Origin: Oscillospiraceae bacterium
Lineage (GTDB): Bacteria > Bacillota > Clostridia > Oscillospirales > Ruminococcaceae
NCBI GenBank assembly: GCA_900757485.1
Contig: CAAEOA010000184.1
Location: forward strand, 1-26,999
DNA: 26,999 nt
Direction: 5' to 3'
Below the pieces are notes generated by a model. It saw nothing but the letters and a program-made list of their open reading frames with translations, was not told the origin of the DNA and ran no database searches. The number at the start of each line of letters is the position of its first letter. Positions within the stretch are counted from its first letter, which is position 1. Below, piece by piece: positions 1-7,373 of this stretch. The position numbers and the translations under genes were made by a program.

Positions 1-2
1 AG

Positions 3-310
3 GATATCACGGGCAGTTTCTACTCCGTTAATATAGTGAATATCCGCGGTGTATTCGGTAATGCCTTTCACGCCAGCTTGGGTTACTTTACGGTAACTGT
101 ATTATTATTGATCATGGAAACAATGTGCAGACTCTCTATGCCCATGCGGAACGGCTGAAAGCGAAAGTAGGACAGTCGGTTGCCAAGGGGGAAGTTATTT
201 CGTGGGTTGGGCATACCGGAAGAGTTTACGGGAGGACAGGAAATCATCTTCATTTTGAGATCCGCTCTAACGGGAAACAGTTGAATCCCGCCAAATATAT
301 CGGAAGGTAA
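3..310 (+). pseudogene. C-terminal part of an M23-family metallopeptidase, reading frame disrupted
   Basis: The C-terminal end of a peptidoglycan endopeptidase of the M23 (LytM/lysostaphin) family, entering from the left edge. In the frame starting at 125 the family signatures are clear: IDHGNN, TLYAH (catalytic-region histidine) and GNHLHFEI (the HxH zinc-ligand motif), ending in NPAKYIGR and a stop. Upstream of about position 95 that frame contains stops (near 29 and 59), while the frame starting at 3 reads DITGSFYSVNIVNIRG, the sort of sequence expected before the SGYGN-IDHG segment. Removing two bases near 95-100 would join them as GYYGNCIIIDHGN. So there is either a frameshift in the gene or a sequencing error. 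An intact homologue would be an exported cell-wall hydrolase acting outside the membrane. The N-terminal part lies outside the window. The family call is firm; the pseudogene status is moderate. Confidence 0.68.
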
Positions 311-366
311 ATTACTTTCAAACTTGCGGAAAGACATCGTCGCAGGTTGCAAAAGGAGATTCTTAA

Positions 367-867
367 ATGATAATCAGAAAAGCGGAGCGCAAAGACTTGC
401 CAGCTCTTTTGGAAATATATAACTATGAAGTGCTCCATGGTGTGGCAACCTTGGATTTATCACCAAAGACGCCGCAGGAATGGGGAAAATGGTTTGAGGA
501 GCATAATACGAAGAATCATCCGCTGTTTGTGGCAGAAACGGAAGGACATATTGCGGGATATGTGAGCTTGTCTTCTTACCGGGACAAAGAAGCATATCGC
601 AGCACCGTGGAACTTTCCCTCTATGTCGGGGTTGACGACAGAAACAAGGGCGTTGCGACGGCGTTGATGCAATATATTATTGAAGAAGCCGAAAAAGAGG
701 AAGCAACCCACACAGTAGTGTCTGTTATTACCGCGGGAAACGAGGCAAGTAAAAAACTGCATCAAAAATTCGGGTTTGAATATTGTGGAACAATTAAAGA
801 AGTCGGAATCAAGTTCGGAGCGTATCGGGATATTGAAAATTACCGACTGACGGTTTCATCATCCTAA
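367..867 (+). CDS. GNAT family N-acetyltransferase, phosphinothricin acetyltransferase-like
   Basis: A 166-residue single-domain GNAT enzyme that transfers acetyl from acetyl-CoA to an amine. The acetyl-CoA pyrophosphate loop is R92-N-K-G95-V-A97 (the R/QxxGxG/A motif A), preceded by the beta strand VELSLYV with Glu83 where PAT/Bar-type enzymes carry a glutamate. The C-terminal block LHQKFGFEYCGTIKEVGIKF followed by YRDIENYRL is characteristic of the PAT (phosphinothricin/methionine sulfone acetyltransferase) branch. Length fits that family (160-185 aa). A good SD (AAAAGGAG) lies about 8 nt before the ATG. The next gene starts 17 nt after the stop, so the two are probably co-transcribed. The real substrate in such anaerobes is unknown; PAT-like is a sequence class, not proof of herbicide or antibiotic resistance. 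Confidence 0.87.
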   Translation: MIIRKAERKDLPALLEIYNYEVLHGVATLDLSPKTPQEWGKWFEEHNTKNHPLFVAETEGHIAGYVSLSSYRDKEAYRSTVELSLYVGVDDRNKGVATALMQYIIEEAEKEEATHTVVSVITAGNEASKKLHQKFGFEYCGTIKEVGIKFGAYRDIENYRLTVSSS

Positions 868-884
868 AAGAAAGGAACTGTTTT

Positions 885-1208
885 GTGATGTTTTCGTTCT
901 TAAAGAAGAAAAAGGCAGATAACAGAGAATTATATCGGCGTATCGATAAAAAACCGCTGAAATATGTAACAGAGCGAGATCTGGAAACTTATGTGGAGTC
1001 AGTGATCGGTAAGGAAGGCAGAATCAATATTTACGATGATGAGATTGCGATTTATTGCAACGGCACCGAGGTATTTCGCTGTAAATTAGATGGCGCAGAT
1101 ATTGGCGAGCTGATGAGTATGGAGGGCGCTGTGTTAAAGGGTGTCGATATCAAAACAGGTAAAACGCGGAGTATTGTCGCTTATTATAAATACTATCGCA
1201 AAGTATGA
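885..1208 (+). CDS. Hypothetical protein, about 107 aa
   Basis: Not recognised. The protein starts with a short basic stretch (FSFLKKKKADNREL) and continues as a soluble mixed alpha/beta sequence with no membrane segment and no cysteine motif apart from two scattered Cys. The phrases EIAIYCNGTEVFRCKLDGADIGEL and KGVDIKTGKTRSIVAYYKYYRKV look like a small beta-rich domain. GTG (885) and ATG (888) are adjacent possible starts; AAAGGA at 871-876 is 8 or 11 nt upstream, so the N-terminus is uncertain by one residue. It follows the acetyltransferase by 17 nt and is the last gene before a strong terminator, which supports it being a real translated gene in a two-gene unit. Confidence 0.7.
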   Translation: MMFSFLKKKKADNRELYRRIDKKPLKYVTERDLETYVESVIGKEGRINIYDDEIAIYCNGTEVFRCKLDGADIGELMSMEGAVLKGVDIKTGKTRSIVAYYKYYRKV

Positions 1209-1238
1209 AAAAGAAAATTTATGGTTTTTTGATAGACT

Positions 1239-1280
1239 GAGCGGGATACCGTCTGATTTGACGGCATCCCGCTCTTTTTT
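1239..1280 (+). terminator. Rho-independent terminator after the acetyltransferase unit
   Basis: A 15-bp stem (1239-1253 with 1260-1274, one A/C mismatch) closes on a 6-nt loop and is followed by six T (1275-1280). It ends the + strand unit 367-1208 and sits in the convergent gap with the minus-strand gene ending at 1285. Confidence 0.93.
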
Positions 1281-1284
1281 AATA

Positions 1285-1632
1285 CTAATCTAACACAACG
1301 GATTTCTTTTTTCCGTTTTTGCCTCTGGGATATTCTCTGATGCGCACAATAAAATCAAGATTAACTGCTTCCATACTGTCCTTGCATTGAATTAAAATTG
1401 CGCCGGGACTTACTTCTGTTATGGTTCCTGCTATTTGTGAATTAAAAGTGTAGATTAAGCATTCTTTGTTTAGAAAATTCTTTGCTAATTCCAACATGTC
1501 GGTTCTCTCCTTTTTTCTTTTTGATGTTATCATTTGTTTGATCATCATCTTTTGATTCTGGCTTTGCTGAATAAATATGATTAGCAGCGGCAGAAACATA
1601 GCAATATATATTGCGGGATTCAAAAGCATCAC
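1285..1632 (-). CDS. Small membrane-anchored protein, DUF6897-like C-terminal domain
   Basis: A 115-residue protein: residues 2-22 are a hydrophobic membrane segment (AIYIAMFLPLLIIFI), followed by a basic linker (MITSKRKKERTD) and a cytoplasmic domain of about 70 residues (LAKNFLNKECLIYTFNSQIAGTI ending in REYPRGKNGKKKSVVLD). The C-terminal domain resembles a small Clostridial family I recall as DUF6897; function unknown. The ATG at 1632 has only a poorly spaced SD, whereas an internal ATG at 1497 (start of MLELAKNFL) has AAGGAG 9 nt upstream, so a 70-residue soluble form starting at 1497 may be the main or an additional product. The hydrophobic N-terminal sequence looks genuinely coding, so the long form is kept here. 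No partner gene is evident; it converges on the acetyltransferase unit. Confidence 0.65.
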   Translation of the reverse strand: MMLLNPAIYIAMFLPLLIIFIQQSQNQKMMIKQMITSKRKKERTDMLELAKNFLNKECLIYTFNSQIAGTITEVSPGAILIQCKDSMEAVNLDFIVRIREYPRGKNGKKKSVVLD

Positions 1633-1760
1633 TTCCTATCTGTTAATCAATGGGGACGGATCGCAAGAAGCAAGAATTTCTGCAAGGGTTCGGGAACACT
1701 GTACTTTCCCCATGATTCATACCGTTTCCAAGTGGTATGATCCTGAGTTTATTATATTAA

Positions 1761-1797
1761 ACAGAAAGCCGGAAGTCAACCACTTCCGGCTTTCTGT
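1761..1797 (-). terminator. Terminator hairpin after the acyl-CoA synthetase gene
   Basis: A perfect 16-bp stem (ACAGAAAGCCGGAAGT at 1761-1776 with its complement at 1782-1797) and a 5-nt loop. On the minus strand it is followed by TTTAATATAATAA, an imperfect T tract. It lies 49 nt past the stop of the gene ending at 1846. Confidence 0.8.
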
Positions 1798-1845
1798 AAA
1801 AAATATATTGCGCTTCTCAGTGAAAACAAGGCGGCTTTGTTACGA

Positions 1846-3498
1846 TTATTTTATGCTGTCCTTTTCACGGATCTCAACACGGCGGATTTTGCCGCTGATT
1901 GTCTTCGGAAGTTCTGTTACAAACTCAATAATACGAGGATATTTGTAAGGTGCAGTGGACTTTTTCACATAATCCTGAATCTCTTTTGCCAGTTCGTCCG
2001 AAGGAGAGTATTTGGTGGTCAATACAATCGTTGCTTTTACGATTTGACCGCGGACAGGATCCGGTACGCCGGTAATTGCACATTCCAATACGGCGGGATG
2101 CTCCATCAATACGCTCTCGATTTCAAACGGACCGATTCGGTAGCCGCTGGATTTTATCAAATCATCGGTACGGCCGACATACCAGAAAAAGCCGTCTGCG
2201 TCGCGATAAGCAGTATCTCCGGTATGATAGTAGTTGTTGTACCATGCTTTGTCGGTCAGCGCCTGATCACGGTAGTAGCCGGTAAACATCCCGATTTGCA
2301 TTTCGTCAGTGGTGTGCAGTACGATTTCTCCGACTTCGCCGACACCGACCGGCTTGTCATTTGCATCTACCAGCTTGACATCATACATTGGGGACTCTTT
2401 TCCCATGGAGCCGACTTTGATCGAAGAATTTAAGAAATTCGCCACGGTAACGGTGGTTTCGGTCTGTCCGTAAGCCTCCATCAGTTTTAAGCCGGTTTTA
2501 TCATAAAATTGTTTATAAATTTCTTCGTTCAACGCTTCGCCCGCAACGGTAGCATATTTGAGCGAAGACAGATCATAGCCGTCCATTCCTTCTTTGATAA
2601 AGAAACGATAGATGGTGGGCGGCGCGCAGAAGGTCGTGATTTTATACTTTTCAATTTTAGCAAGAATTTCGGTAGGAGAGAACTTGTCAAAATCAAAGAC
2701 AAAGATTCCGGCGGCGAGAAACCACTGACCGTACAGTTTCCCCCAGACGGCTTTTGCCCAGCCGGTTTCGGCAACAGTGAGGTGAAGACCGTCCGGATCC
2801 ACATTATGCCAGTATTTTGCAGTCATAATATGAGCGACCGGATAGGCAAAATTATGGACTACCATTTTCGGATATCCGGAGGTACCGGAAGTAAAATAAA
2901 GGAGCATCCGATCGGTTTTGTCGGTGATGATCCGCTCAAACTGTTCGGGAGCCGCATCCATTTCGGAAGTAAAATCAATCCAGTCTTCTTTCGGACCGTT
3001 GACAATGATTTTTGTTTGCAGTTCATCACATTGTTTCTGCGCTTCATCAACGCGGTCGGAAGGGGTGCCTGCGGTGCAGACTGCGGCAGTAATGGTAGCG
3101 GATTTAATGCGGTAGACAATATCTTTGGTGGTCAAAAGATTGGTGGCGGGAACTGCGATTGCGCCGATTTTGTGTAAAGCCAGAATGGTAAACCAGAATT
3201 CATAATGGCGTTTGAGAATCAACAGCACCTTGTCCCCTTTTTTGATTCCGTGCTTGACAAGCATATTTGCCGTTTTATCACTGTATTTTTTCATATCACC
3301 GAAGCTGAATACCCGCTCGTCTCCCGCCTCGTTGCACCACGTCATTGCCCGGCGATTTGGTTCCTCCGCCGCAATGACGTCAACAACATCATAAGCAAAG
3401 TTGAAGTGATCCGGGCAGTGAATTTCAAATTTAGAAATCACGCCGTATTCATCAAATTCTTCGGTACAAAACTGTTTATGCAGTTCTTTTACATCCAT
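1846..3498 (-). CDS. AMP-forming acyl-CoA synthetase (medium-chain/benzoate-CoA ligase type)
   Basis: An adenylate-forming enzyme of the ANL superfamily, 550 aa, expected to activate a carboxylic acid with ATP to an acyl-AMP and then to the CoA thioester in the cytoplasm. All core motifs are present: the P-loop FTSGTSGYPK (202-211), EAYGQTETT (341-349), the YHTGDTAYRDADGFFWYVGRTDD region (424-446) with the adenosine-ribose Asp, the hinge SGYRIGPFEIES (451-462), and PKTISGK with the catalytic Lys at about 537. The motif style and length fit the ACSM/medium-chain acyl-CoA synthetase and benzoate-CoA ligase branch better than acetyl-CoA synthetase, which is about 650 aa. The exact acid cannot be read from sequence. 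SD AAAGGA lies about 10 nt before the ATG. It is monocistronic, with its own consensus promoter (3664-3692), a leader of about 160 nt and a terminator. Confidence 0.92.
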   Translation of the reverse strand: MDVKELHKQFCTEEFDEYGVISKFEIHCPDHFNFAYDVVDVIAAEEPNRRAMTWCNEAGDERVFSFGDMKKYSDKTANMLVKHGIKKGDKVLLILKRHYEFWFTILALHKIGAIAVPATNLLTTKDIVYRIKSATITAAVCTAGTPSDRVDEAQKQCDELQTKIIVNGPKEDWIDFTSEMDAAPEQFERIITDKTDRMLLYFTSGTSGYPKMVVHNFAYPVAHIMTAKYWHNVDPDGLHLTVAETGWAKAVWGKLYGQWFLAAGIFVFDFDKFSPTEILAKIEKYKITTFCAPPTIYRFFIKEGMDGYDLSSLKYATVAGEALNEEIYKQFYDKTGLKLMEAYGQTETTVTVANFLNSSIKVGSMGKESPMYDVKLVDANDKPVGVGEVGEIVLHTTDEMQIGMFTGYYRDQALTDKAWYNNYYHTGDTAYRDADGFFWYVGRTDDLIKSSGYRIGPFEIESVLMEHPAVLECAITGVPDPVRGQIVKATIVLTTKYSPSDELAKEIQDYVKKSTAPYKYPRIIEFVTELPKTISGKIRRVEIREKDSIK

Positions 3499-3560
3499 GT
3501 TTCACCATTCCTTTCCGTGTTTTGTTTCAAAACATGCTCTGAAAGAGCAAAAAATCAAAC

Positions 3561-3614
3561 TGTCTGATTGGTCATTTTTCCGAATTCTGTGATCGCCGGT
3601 TGGGCAATCAGACA
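3561..3614 (-). repeat. Inverted repeat in the leader of the acyl-CoA synthetase mRNA
   Basis: TGTCTGATTG (3561-3570) and its exact complement CAATCAGACA (3605-3614) are 34 nt apart inside the predicted 5' leader. On the minus strand a T6 run follows about 7 nt after the second arm, and a further small hairpin (GCTCT/AGAGC) lies nearer the start codon. Either a leader RNA hairpin or an operator. The rest of the gene-free stretch 3499-3878 is AT-rich and holds no recognised gene. Confidence 0.5.
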
Positions 3615-3663
3615 AAACAGGCACAGCACTTTAACAAGTCAAATTGTGAAAGCACTAAGGTAC

Positions 3664-3692
3664 ATTATAGCTACTTTCAGAATGACTGTCAA
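3664..3692 (-). promoter_or_regulatory. Consensus sigma-A promoter of the acyl-CoA synthetase gene
   Basis: On the minus strand: TTGACA (3692-3687), a 17-nt spacer, then TATAAT (3669-3664). Both hexamers match consensus exactly with optimal spacing. Transcription should begin near 3657, leaving about 158 nt of untranslated leader before the ATG at 3498. Confidence 0.87.
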
Positions 3693-3878
3693 GGAAAGTG
3701 AAGGGTTAACCAGAATGTTTGCACTTTGGTCACAAAATAGTTGATTTTATCAAATCGGACGTCAAAAATAAAATTTTATCACGAAAATAAAGGTAGAAAA
3801 TAAAGGAAATAATAGTAAAAATATTTGTTTTTAAATTCATGCGTACTGAACAAAAGGTCCTGATTCGTCGGTGAAAAC

Positions 3879-4781
3879 TTAGAGCCAACTATCGGTGTAT
3901 GAAATAATTGTATGATTTTGGGCAGTGTCGTCCCTTTCCTGCGGATGCTCTTGCTGCATACTCTGAAGATATTCACTGGGAGTCATCTGTGTAATTTCCT
4001 TAAAAACACGGTTAAAGGTTCTGGCATTATTGAATCCGCAATCGAGCGCAATGTCCAGGATGTTTCGATCGTCGTTTTTTAACATATCCAGCGACTTGCC
4101 GATCCGTACAGTGTTCAGGTAAGTGATAAAGGAAACACCGGTAATCGCTTTAAAGGTTTTGGAACAATGGAAAGCATCATATCCTAAGATTTCGGCTGCT
4201 TTCGTCAGAGGGATATCGGTGTCATAATGCAGGTCAATATAATCCAGCAGTTTGCGGATACGGGAAAGTTTATTGATTGTCACCGACGGAGAACTGCCGT
4301 CCGACACCTCTACGGTAAAATGGCGGAGATAGTCTACCCAGAAGCTGCGCAGTCGGGATTTAATTGCAGCCTCATAATATTTTCGTTTGTCTTTCATTTC
4401 CTCATGAATGGTGTTAAAAAGGCGCAGGCAATCGGCGTCCATCCCGTATTCCTGCATTTTTGCATGGGTTAAGCAAGGGGAAAGTTCTGCTTTGGAGGAA
4501 TAAAGCTCTCCGAGAATAATCGGATTAAAGACGACAAAGTCAAGTATGTTGCTGCTTTGGTCATTTTCATTGTAGTGGATATCACCGCTTTTGAAAATCA
4601 TCAGGTCGCCGGGCGCACAGGAATAGAGGTGGTTGTTCACCAAAATTTGCGGATTGCCGTCTCGGACATAGATCATCTCCACATCGGTGTGATAGTGCGC
4701 GAGAAATTTGATGTTGGAGTAACAGCGACACCACAATTCAAAATCTGATTCATATTTTCGTTTTTCTAAAATACCTTTCAT
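3879..4781 (-). CDS. AraC-family transcriptional regulator, probable regulator of the fucose genes
   Basis: A 300-residue AraC/XylS-type regulator. The N-terminal cupin-like sensing domain shows HYHTDVEMIYVRDG (about 29-42) and the typical YSCAPGDLMIFKSGDIHY strand pair (about 53-70). The C-terminal DNA-binding domain holds two helix-turn-helix units: one around DIPLTKAAEILGYDAFHCSKTFKAITG and the second around ILDIALDCGFNNARTFNRVFKEITQMTPSEYL, the most conserved AraC signature. The start is placed at 4781 because AAGGAG lies 7 nt upstream; a longer frame from 4907 lacks an SD and would add 42 unlikely residues, some overlapping the promoter. It is divergent from fucU-fucI, so control of L-fucose use is the natural inference. 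The C-terminal tail after the HTH (QQEHPQERDDTAQN) is unusually polar and of unknown use. Confidence 0.9.
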   Translation of the reverse strand: MKGILEKRKYESDFELWCRCYSNIKFLAHYHTDVEMIYVRDGNPQILVNNHLYSCAPGDLMIFKSGDIHYNENDQSSNILDFVVFNPIILGELYSSKAELSPCLTHAKMQEYGMDADCLRLFNTIHEEMKDKRKYYEAAIKSRLRSFWVDYLRHFTVEVSDGSSPSVTINKLSRIRKLLDYIDLHYDTDIPLTKAAEILGYDAFHCSKTFKAITGVSFITYLNTVRIGKSLDMLKNDDRNILDIALDCGFNNARTFNRVFKEITQMTPSEYLQSMQQEHPQERDDTAQNHTIISYTDSWL

Positions 4782-4897
4782 TTCATTGCTCCTTTTTGAG
4801 AATCTTACCGTTAATTGCGTTTTTTGTCTTTGGAAGAATATGGGAATTGGTGTGAAATATCTATAAACTGTACTTATTTTTGTTATATTACATTTAC

Positions 4898-4926
4898 ATT
4901 TTACCACAAATCACAAAATATGTCCA
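4898..4926 (-). promoter_or_regulatory. Promoter of the AraC-family regulator gene
   Basis: On the minus strand: TGGACA (4926-4921, 5/6 match), a 17-nt spacer, then TAAAAT (4903-4898) with an extended -10 TG (TGG-TAAAAT). Its spacer contains two of the CACAAA repeats described for 4905-4939, which would allow autoregulation. Confidence 0.68.
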
Positions 4927-4939
4927 TAAAAACACAAAT
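4905..4939 (+). promoter_or_regulatory. CACAAA direct repeats, candidate AraC-type operator
   Basis: CACAAA occurs at 4905, 4912 and 4933 in the same orientation. The 4912 and 4933 copies are 21 bp apart, two helical turns, the spacing typical of paired AraC half-sites. The last copy lies just upstream of the -35 position of the fucU promoter. The binding protein is inferred, not shown. Confidence 0.42.
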
Positions 4940-4967
4940 AATTGCGAGCAAAATCGCGGATATCTTT

Positions 4968-4973
4968 TATAAT
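4968..4973 (+). promoter_or_regulatory. Likely -10 element of the fucU-fucI promoter
   Basis: A perfect TATAAT with no recognisable -35 at 17-18 nt (CGAGCA), as expected for a promoter that depends on an activator bound just upstream. The distance to the fucU start codon is about 70 nt. Confidence 0.5.
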
Positions 4974-5043
4974 AAAAGTATAGCAAACAAACCATAATAA
5001 TAGTGCGATGACGAGGTTAAAAAAGAAAGGAGTGAAGAGAAAC

Positions 5044-5472
5044 ATGCTAAAGGGAATACCTTCCATTTTGTCTCCTGAGCTGCTTAAGGTCTTGGATGAG
5101 ATGGGACATTCGGATGAAATCGTGATTGCAGACGGAAATTTTCCGGGCGCCAGCCATGCACAGCGATTGATTCGGCTGGACGGACACAATGTTCCGGAAA
5201 TCTTGAATGCCGTTTTGCAGTTGTTTCCGCTTGACCGCTACGTTGCAGCTCCGGTTGCATTGATGGAGGTTGTGAAAGGTGATCCGGTTGTACCGGTCAT
5301 TTGGGAAGAGTACAAAAAAATCATTGCGGCGCACGAAGAGGACATTCAAATCGAAAACATCGAACGTTTTGCATTTTATGAGCGTGCGAAAAAAGCATAT
5401 GCGGTTATCACAACATCGGAAAAAGCACTGTATGCAAATATTATTTTGAAAAAAGGTGTCGTTACAGAGTAA
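5044..5472 (+). CDS. fucU: L-fucose mutarotase, RbsD/FucU family
   Basis: A 142-residue RbsD/FucU-family protein that interconverts alpha and beta anomers of L-fucose (and related pyranoses), supplying the anomer used by the isomerase. Family blocks are visible: MLKGIPSILSPELLKVLDEMGHSDEIVIADGNFPG at the N-terminus, then IRLDGHNVPEILNAVLQLFPLD, and a C-terminal ERFAFYERAKKAYAVITTSE with ANIILKKGVV, the conserved end that contributes to the active site at the subunit interface. The start is taken at 5044: AAAGGAG lies 11 nt upstream, the protein then has the usual family length, and an upstream in-frame ATG at 5008 has no SD. fucI follows after 34 nt, which supports FucU rather than ribose RbsD. 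Confidence 0.9.
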   Translation: MLKGIPSILSPELLKVLDEMGHSDEIVIADGNFPGASHAQRLIRLDGHNVPEILNAVLQLFPLDRYVAAPVALMEVVKGDPVVPVIWEEYKKIIAAHEEDIQIENIERFAFYERAKKAYAVITTSEKALYANIILKKGVVTE

Positions 5473-5506
5473 CGAAGTTTGGAAAACAAAGAAAGGATGA
5501 AAGAAA

Positions 5507-7291
5507 ATGAATTATCCGAAAATCGGTATCAGACCGGTAATAGACGGTCGTTGGGGCGGCGTTAGAGAAAGCCTGGAGGCACAGACCATGGGAATGGCGG
5601 AGGCCGCTGCAAAATTAATCAGTGAGAATCTTCGTTATCCGGATGGAACACCGGTAGAATGCGTCATTGCGGACTCCACCATCGGGGGAGGCGCTGAGGC
5701 AGCTAAATGTGAAGCAAAATTTTCCACCCAGAATGTATGCGGTACGTTAAGCGTAACCCCCTGCTGGTGCTACGGCAGTGAAACGATGGATATGAATCCG
5801 CTTACCGTAAAGGCTGTTTGGGGCTTTAACGGAACCGAGCGTCCGGGCGCAGTATATCTTGCCGCAGTTATGGCAGCACACGCACAGAGAGGCTTGCCGG
5901 CATTTTCTATCTACGGACATGACGTTCAGGATATGACGGATCGTTCCGTTCCTGCAGATGTGGAGGAAAAACTGCTCCGCTTTGCAAGATGTGCAATTGC
6001 AGTAGGATTGATGCGCAACAAGGCTTATGTCAACTTCGGCGCAATTGCAATGGGTATTGCAGGCTCATACTGTGATGCGGATTTCTTCCAGAAATATTTG
6101 GGTATCCGTGCAGAGTGGGTTGATATGACCGAAATCTTAAGAAGAATCACTCTTGAGATTTATGACCATGAGGAGTATGAAAGAGCGCTTGCATGGACCA
6201 AAGCAAACTGCAAAGAAGGCTTTGACTGCAATGCGGGCAAGAATTTGCCTGAAGTAATCACCAAATCAAAGGTTGTTCCTGCAGACAAAGACTGGGAGTT
6301 CGTAGTAAAGATGACCATGATCGTGCGTGATATCATGCTCGGCAACCAAAAAATTGATGAAATGGGATGGCATGAAGAAGCACTCGGCAAAAATGCGATT
6401 GCAGGCGGTTTCCAGGGACAAAGAAACTGGACCGACTGGCTGCCGAACGGCGACTTTACCGAAGCAATCACCAACTCGACCTTTGACTGGAACGGCAAAC
6501 GCCAGCCGACCGTTTTTGCAACCGAAAACGATAATCTGAACGGCGTATCTATGTTGCTTGGTCACTTGGTTTCCAATAAAGCACCGTTGTTCTCCGATGT
6601 CCGTACCTATTGGAGTCCTGAAGCGGTAGAGCGTGTTACCGGGCAAAAACCGACCGGACGTGCAGCAAACGGATTTATTCACCTGATCAACTCGGGCGCA
6701 ACTGCCCTTGACGGTACAGGTGCTGCGAAGGATGAGAACGGCAACAGCTGTATGAAAGAATGGTGGAACATGACCGATGCCGACATCAAAGGCTGTACCG
6801 AACAGACCGATTGGTGCCGTGCCAATTATGAATATTTCAGAGGCGGCGGGTTCTCTTCCCACTTTAAAACTGGGGCAGAAATGCCGATTACCATGATTCG
6901 TCTGAATTTGATCGATGGATTGGGACCGGTGCTGCAAATCGCAGAGGGCTATACCGTTATACTGCCCGAAGAAATGCATAACACGATTGATATGAGAACC
7001 GACCGCACCTGGCCGACCACTTGGTTTGCACCGCGGTTGACCGGCAAGGGCGCATTTACTGATGTTTACAGTGTAATGGCGAATTGGGGAGCAAACCACG
7101 GCGCATCTGTATATGGTCATGTCGGCGCAGATTTGATTACGCTTGCAAGTATGCTGAGAATACCGGTATCGATGCACAATGTGGAGGATAGCAAAATTTA
7201 CCGTCCTCATGCGTGGGCTGCTTTCGGCACCGACAACAAGGAAAAAGCAGACTATGAAGCTTGTGCAACCTACGGCCCGATGTACAAATAA
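5507..7291 (+). CDS. fucI: L-fucose isomerase
   Basis: A 594-residue L-fucose isomerase, converting L-fucose to L-fuculose with Mn2+ in the cytoplasm. The start PKIGIRPVIDGRWGGVRESLE is the family N-terminal signature, and the length matches E. coli FucI (591). The metal and catalytic residues known in E. coli (Glu337, Asp361, His528) align here with Glu340 (FATENDNLNG), Asp364 (PLFSDVRTYW) and His531 (NWGANHGA), with identical spacing between them, so the enzyme should be active. SD AAAGGA lies about 10 nt before the ATG. It is the second gene after fucU and ends before a strong bidirectional terminator. No fuculokinase, fuculose-1-phosphate aldolase or transporter gene lies in the window, so the rest of the pathway must be encoded elsewhere. 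Confidence 0.97.
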   Translation: MNYPKIGIRPVIDGRWGGVRESLEAQTMGMAEAAAKLISENLRYPDGTPVECVIADSTIGGGAEAAKCEAKFSTQNVCGTLSVTPCWCYGSETMDMNPLTVKAVWGFNGTERPGAVYLAAVMAAHAQRGLPAFSIYGHDVQDMTDRSVPADVEEKLLRFARCAIAVGLMRNKAYVNFGAIAMGIAGSYCDADFFQKYLGIRAEWVDMTEILRRITLEIYDHEEYERALAWTKANCKEGFDCNAGKNLPEVITKSKVVPADKDWEFVVKMTMIVRDIMLGNQKIDEMGWHEEALGKNAIAGGFQGQRNWTDWLPNGDFTEAITNSTFDWNGKRQPTVFATENDNLNGVSMLLGHLVSNKAPLFSDVRTYWSPEAVERVTGQKPTGRAANGFIHLINSGATALDGTGAAKDENGNSCMKEWWNMTDADIKGCTEQTDWCRANYEYFRGGGFSSHFKTGAEMPITMIRLNLIDGLGPVLQIAEGYTVILPEEMHNTIDMRTDRTWPTTWFAPRLTGKGAFTDVYSVMANWGANHGASVYGHVGADLITLASMLRIPVSMHNVEDSKIYRPHAWAAFGTDNKEKADYEACATYGPMYK

Positions 7292-7316
7292 GACTAGGCT
7301 GTTAAAAGCAGAATAC

Positions 7317-7363
7317 AAAAACCGGCTGTCTGAGGCAAATGCGCTTCAGACAGCCGGTTTTTT
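7317..7363. terminator. Bidirectional rho-independent terminator between fucI and the XRE gene
   Basis: A long stem pairing AAACCGGCTGTCTGA (7319-7333) with its complement from 7346, loop of 12 nt, followed by TTTTTT on the + strand. The matching A run on the left gives five T on the minus strand, so it can end both fucI and the convergent gene finishing at 7374. Confidence 0.92.
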
Positions 7364-7373
7364 ATGCGAAGAT

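Noticed and set aside
1837..2433. Several 70-220-codon plus-strand frames across the acyl-CoA synthetase (also 2509-3177)
   Set aside because: Antisense to a gene with all ANL motifs; no SD, no domain, atypical composition.
5044..5472. Asn instead of His in the FucU DxNFP motif (ADGNFPG)
   Set aside because: Asn at this position occurs in characterised FucU-type proteins, including animal ones, so it is not a missing catalytic residue.
6266..7318. A 350-codon open frame on the minus strand inside fucI
   Set aside because: It lies wholly antisense to a well-supported L-fucose isomerase with intact active-site residues and has no SD or recognisable domain; it is a codon-bias shadow.
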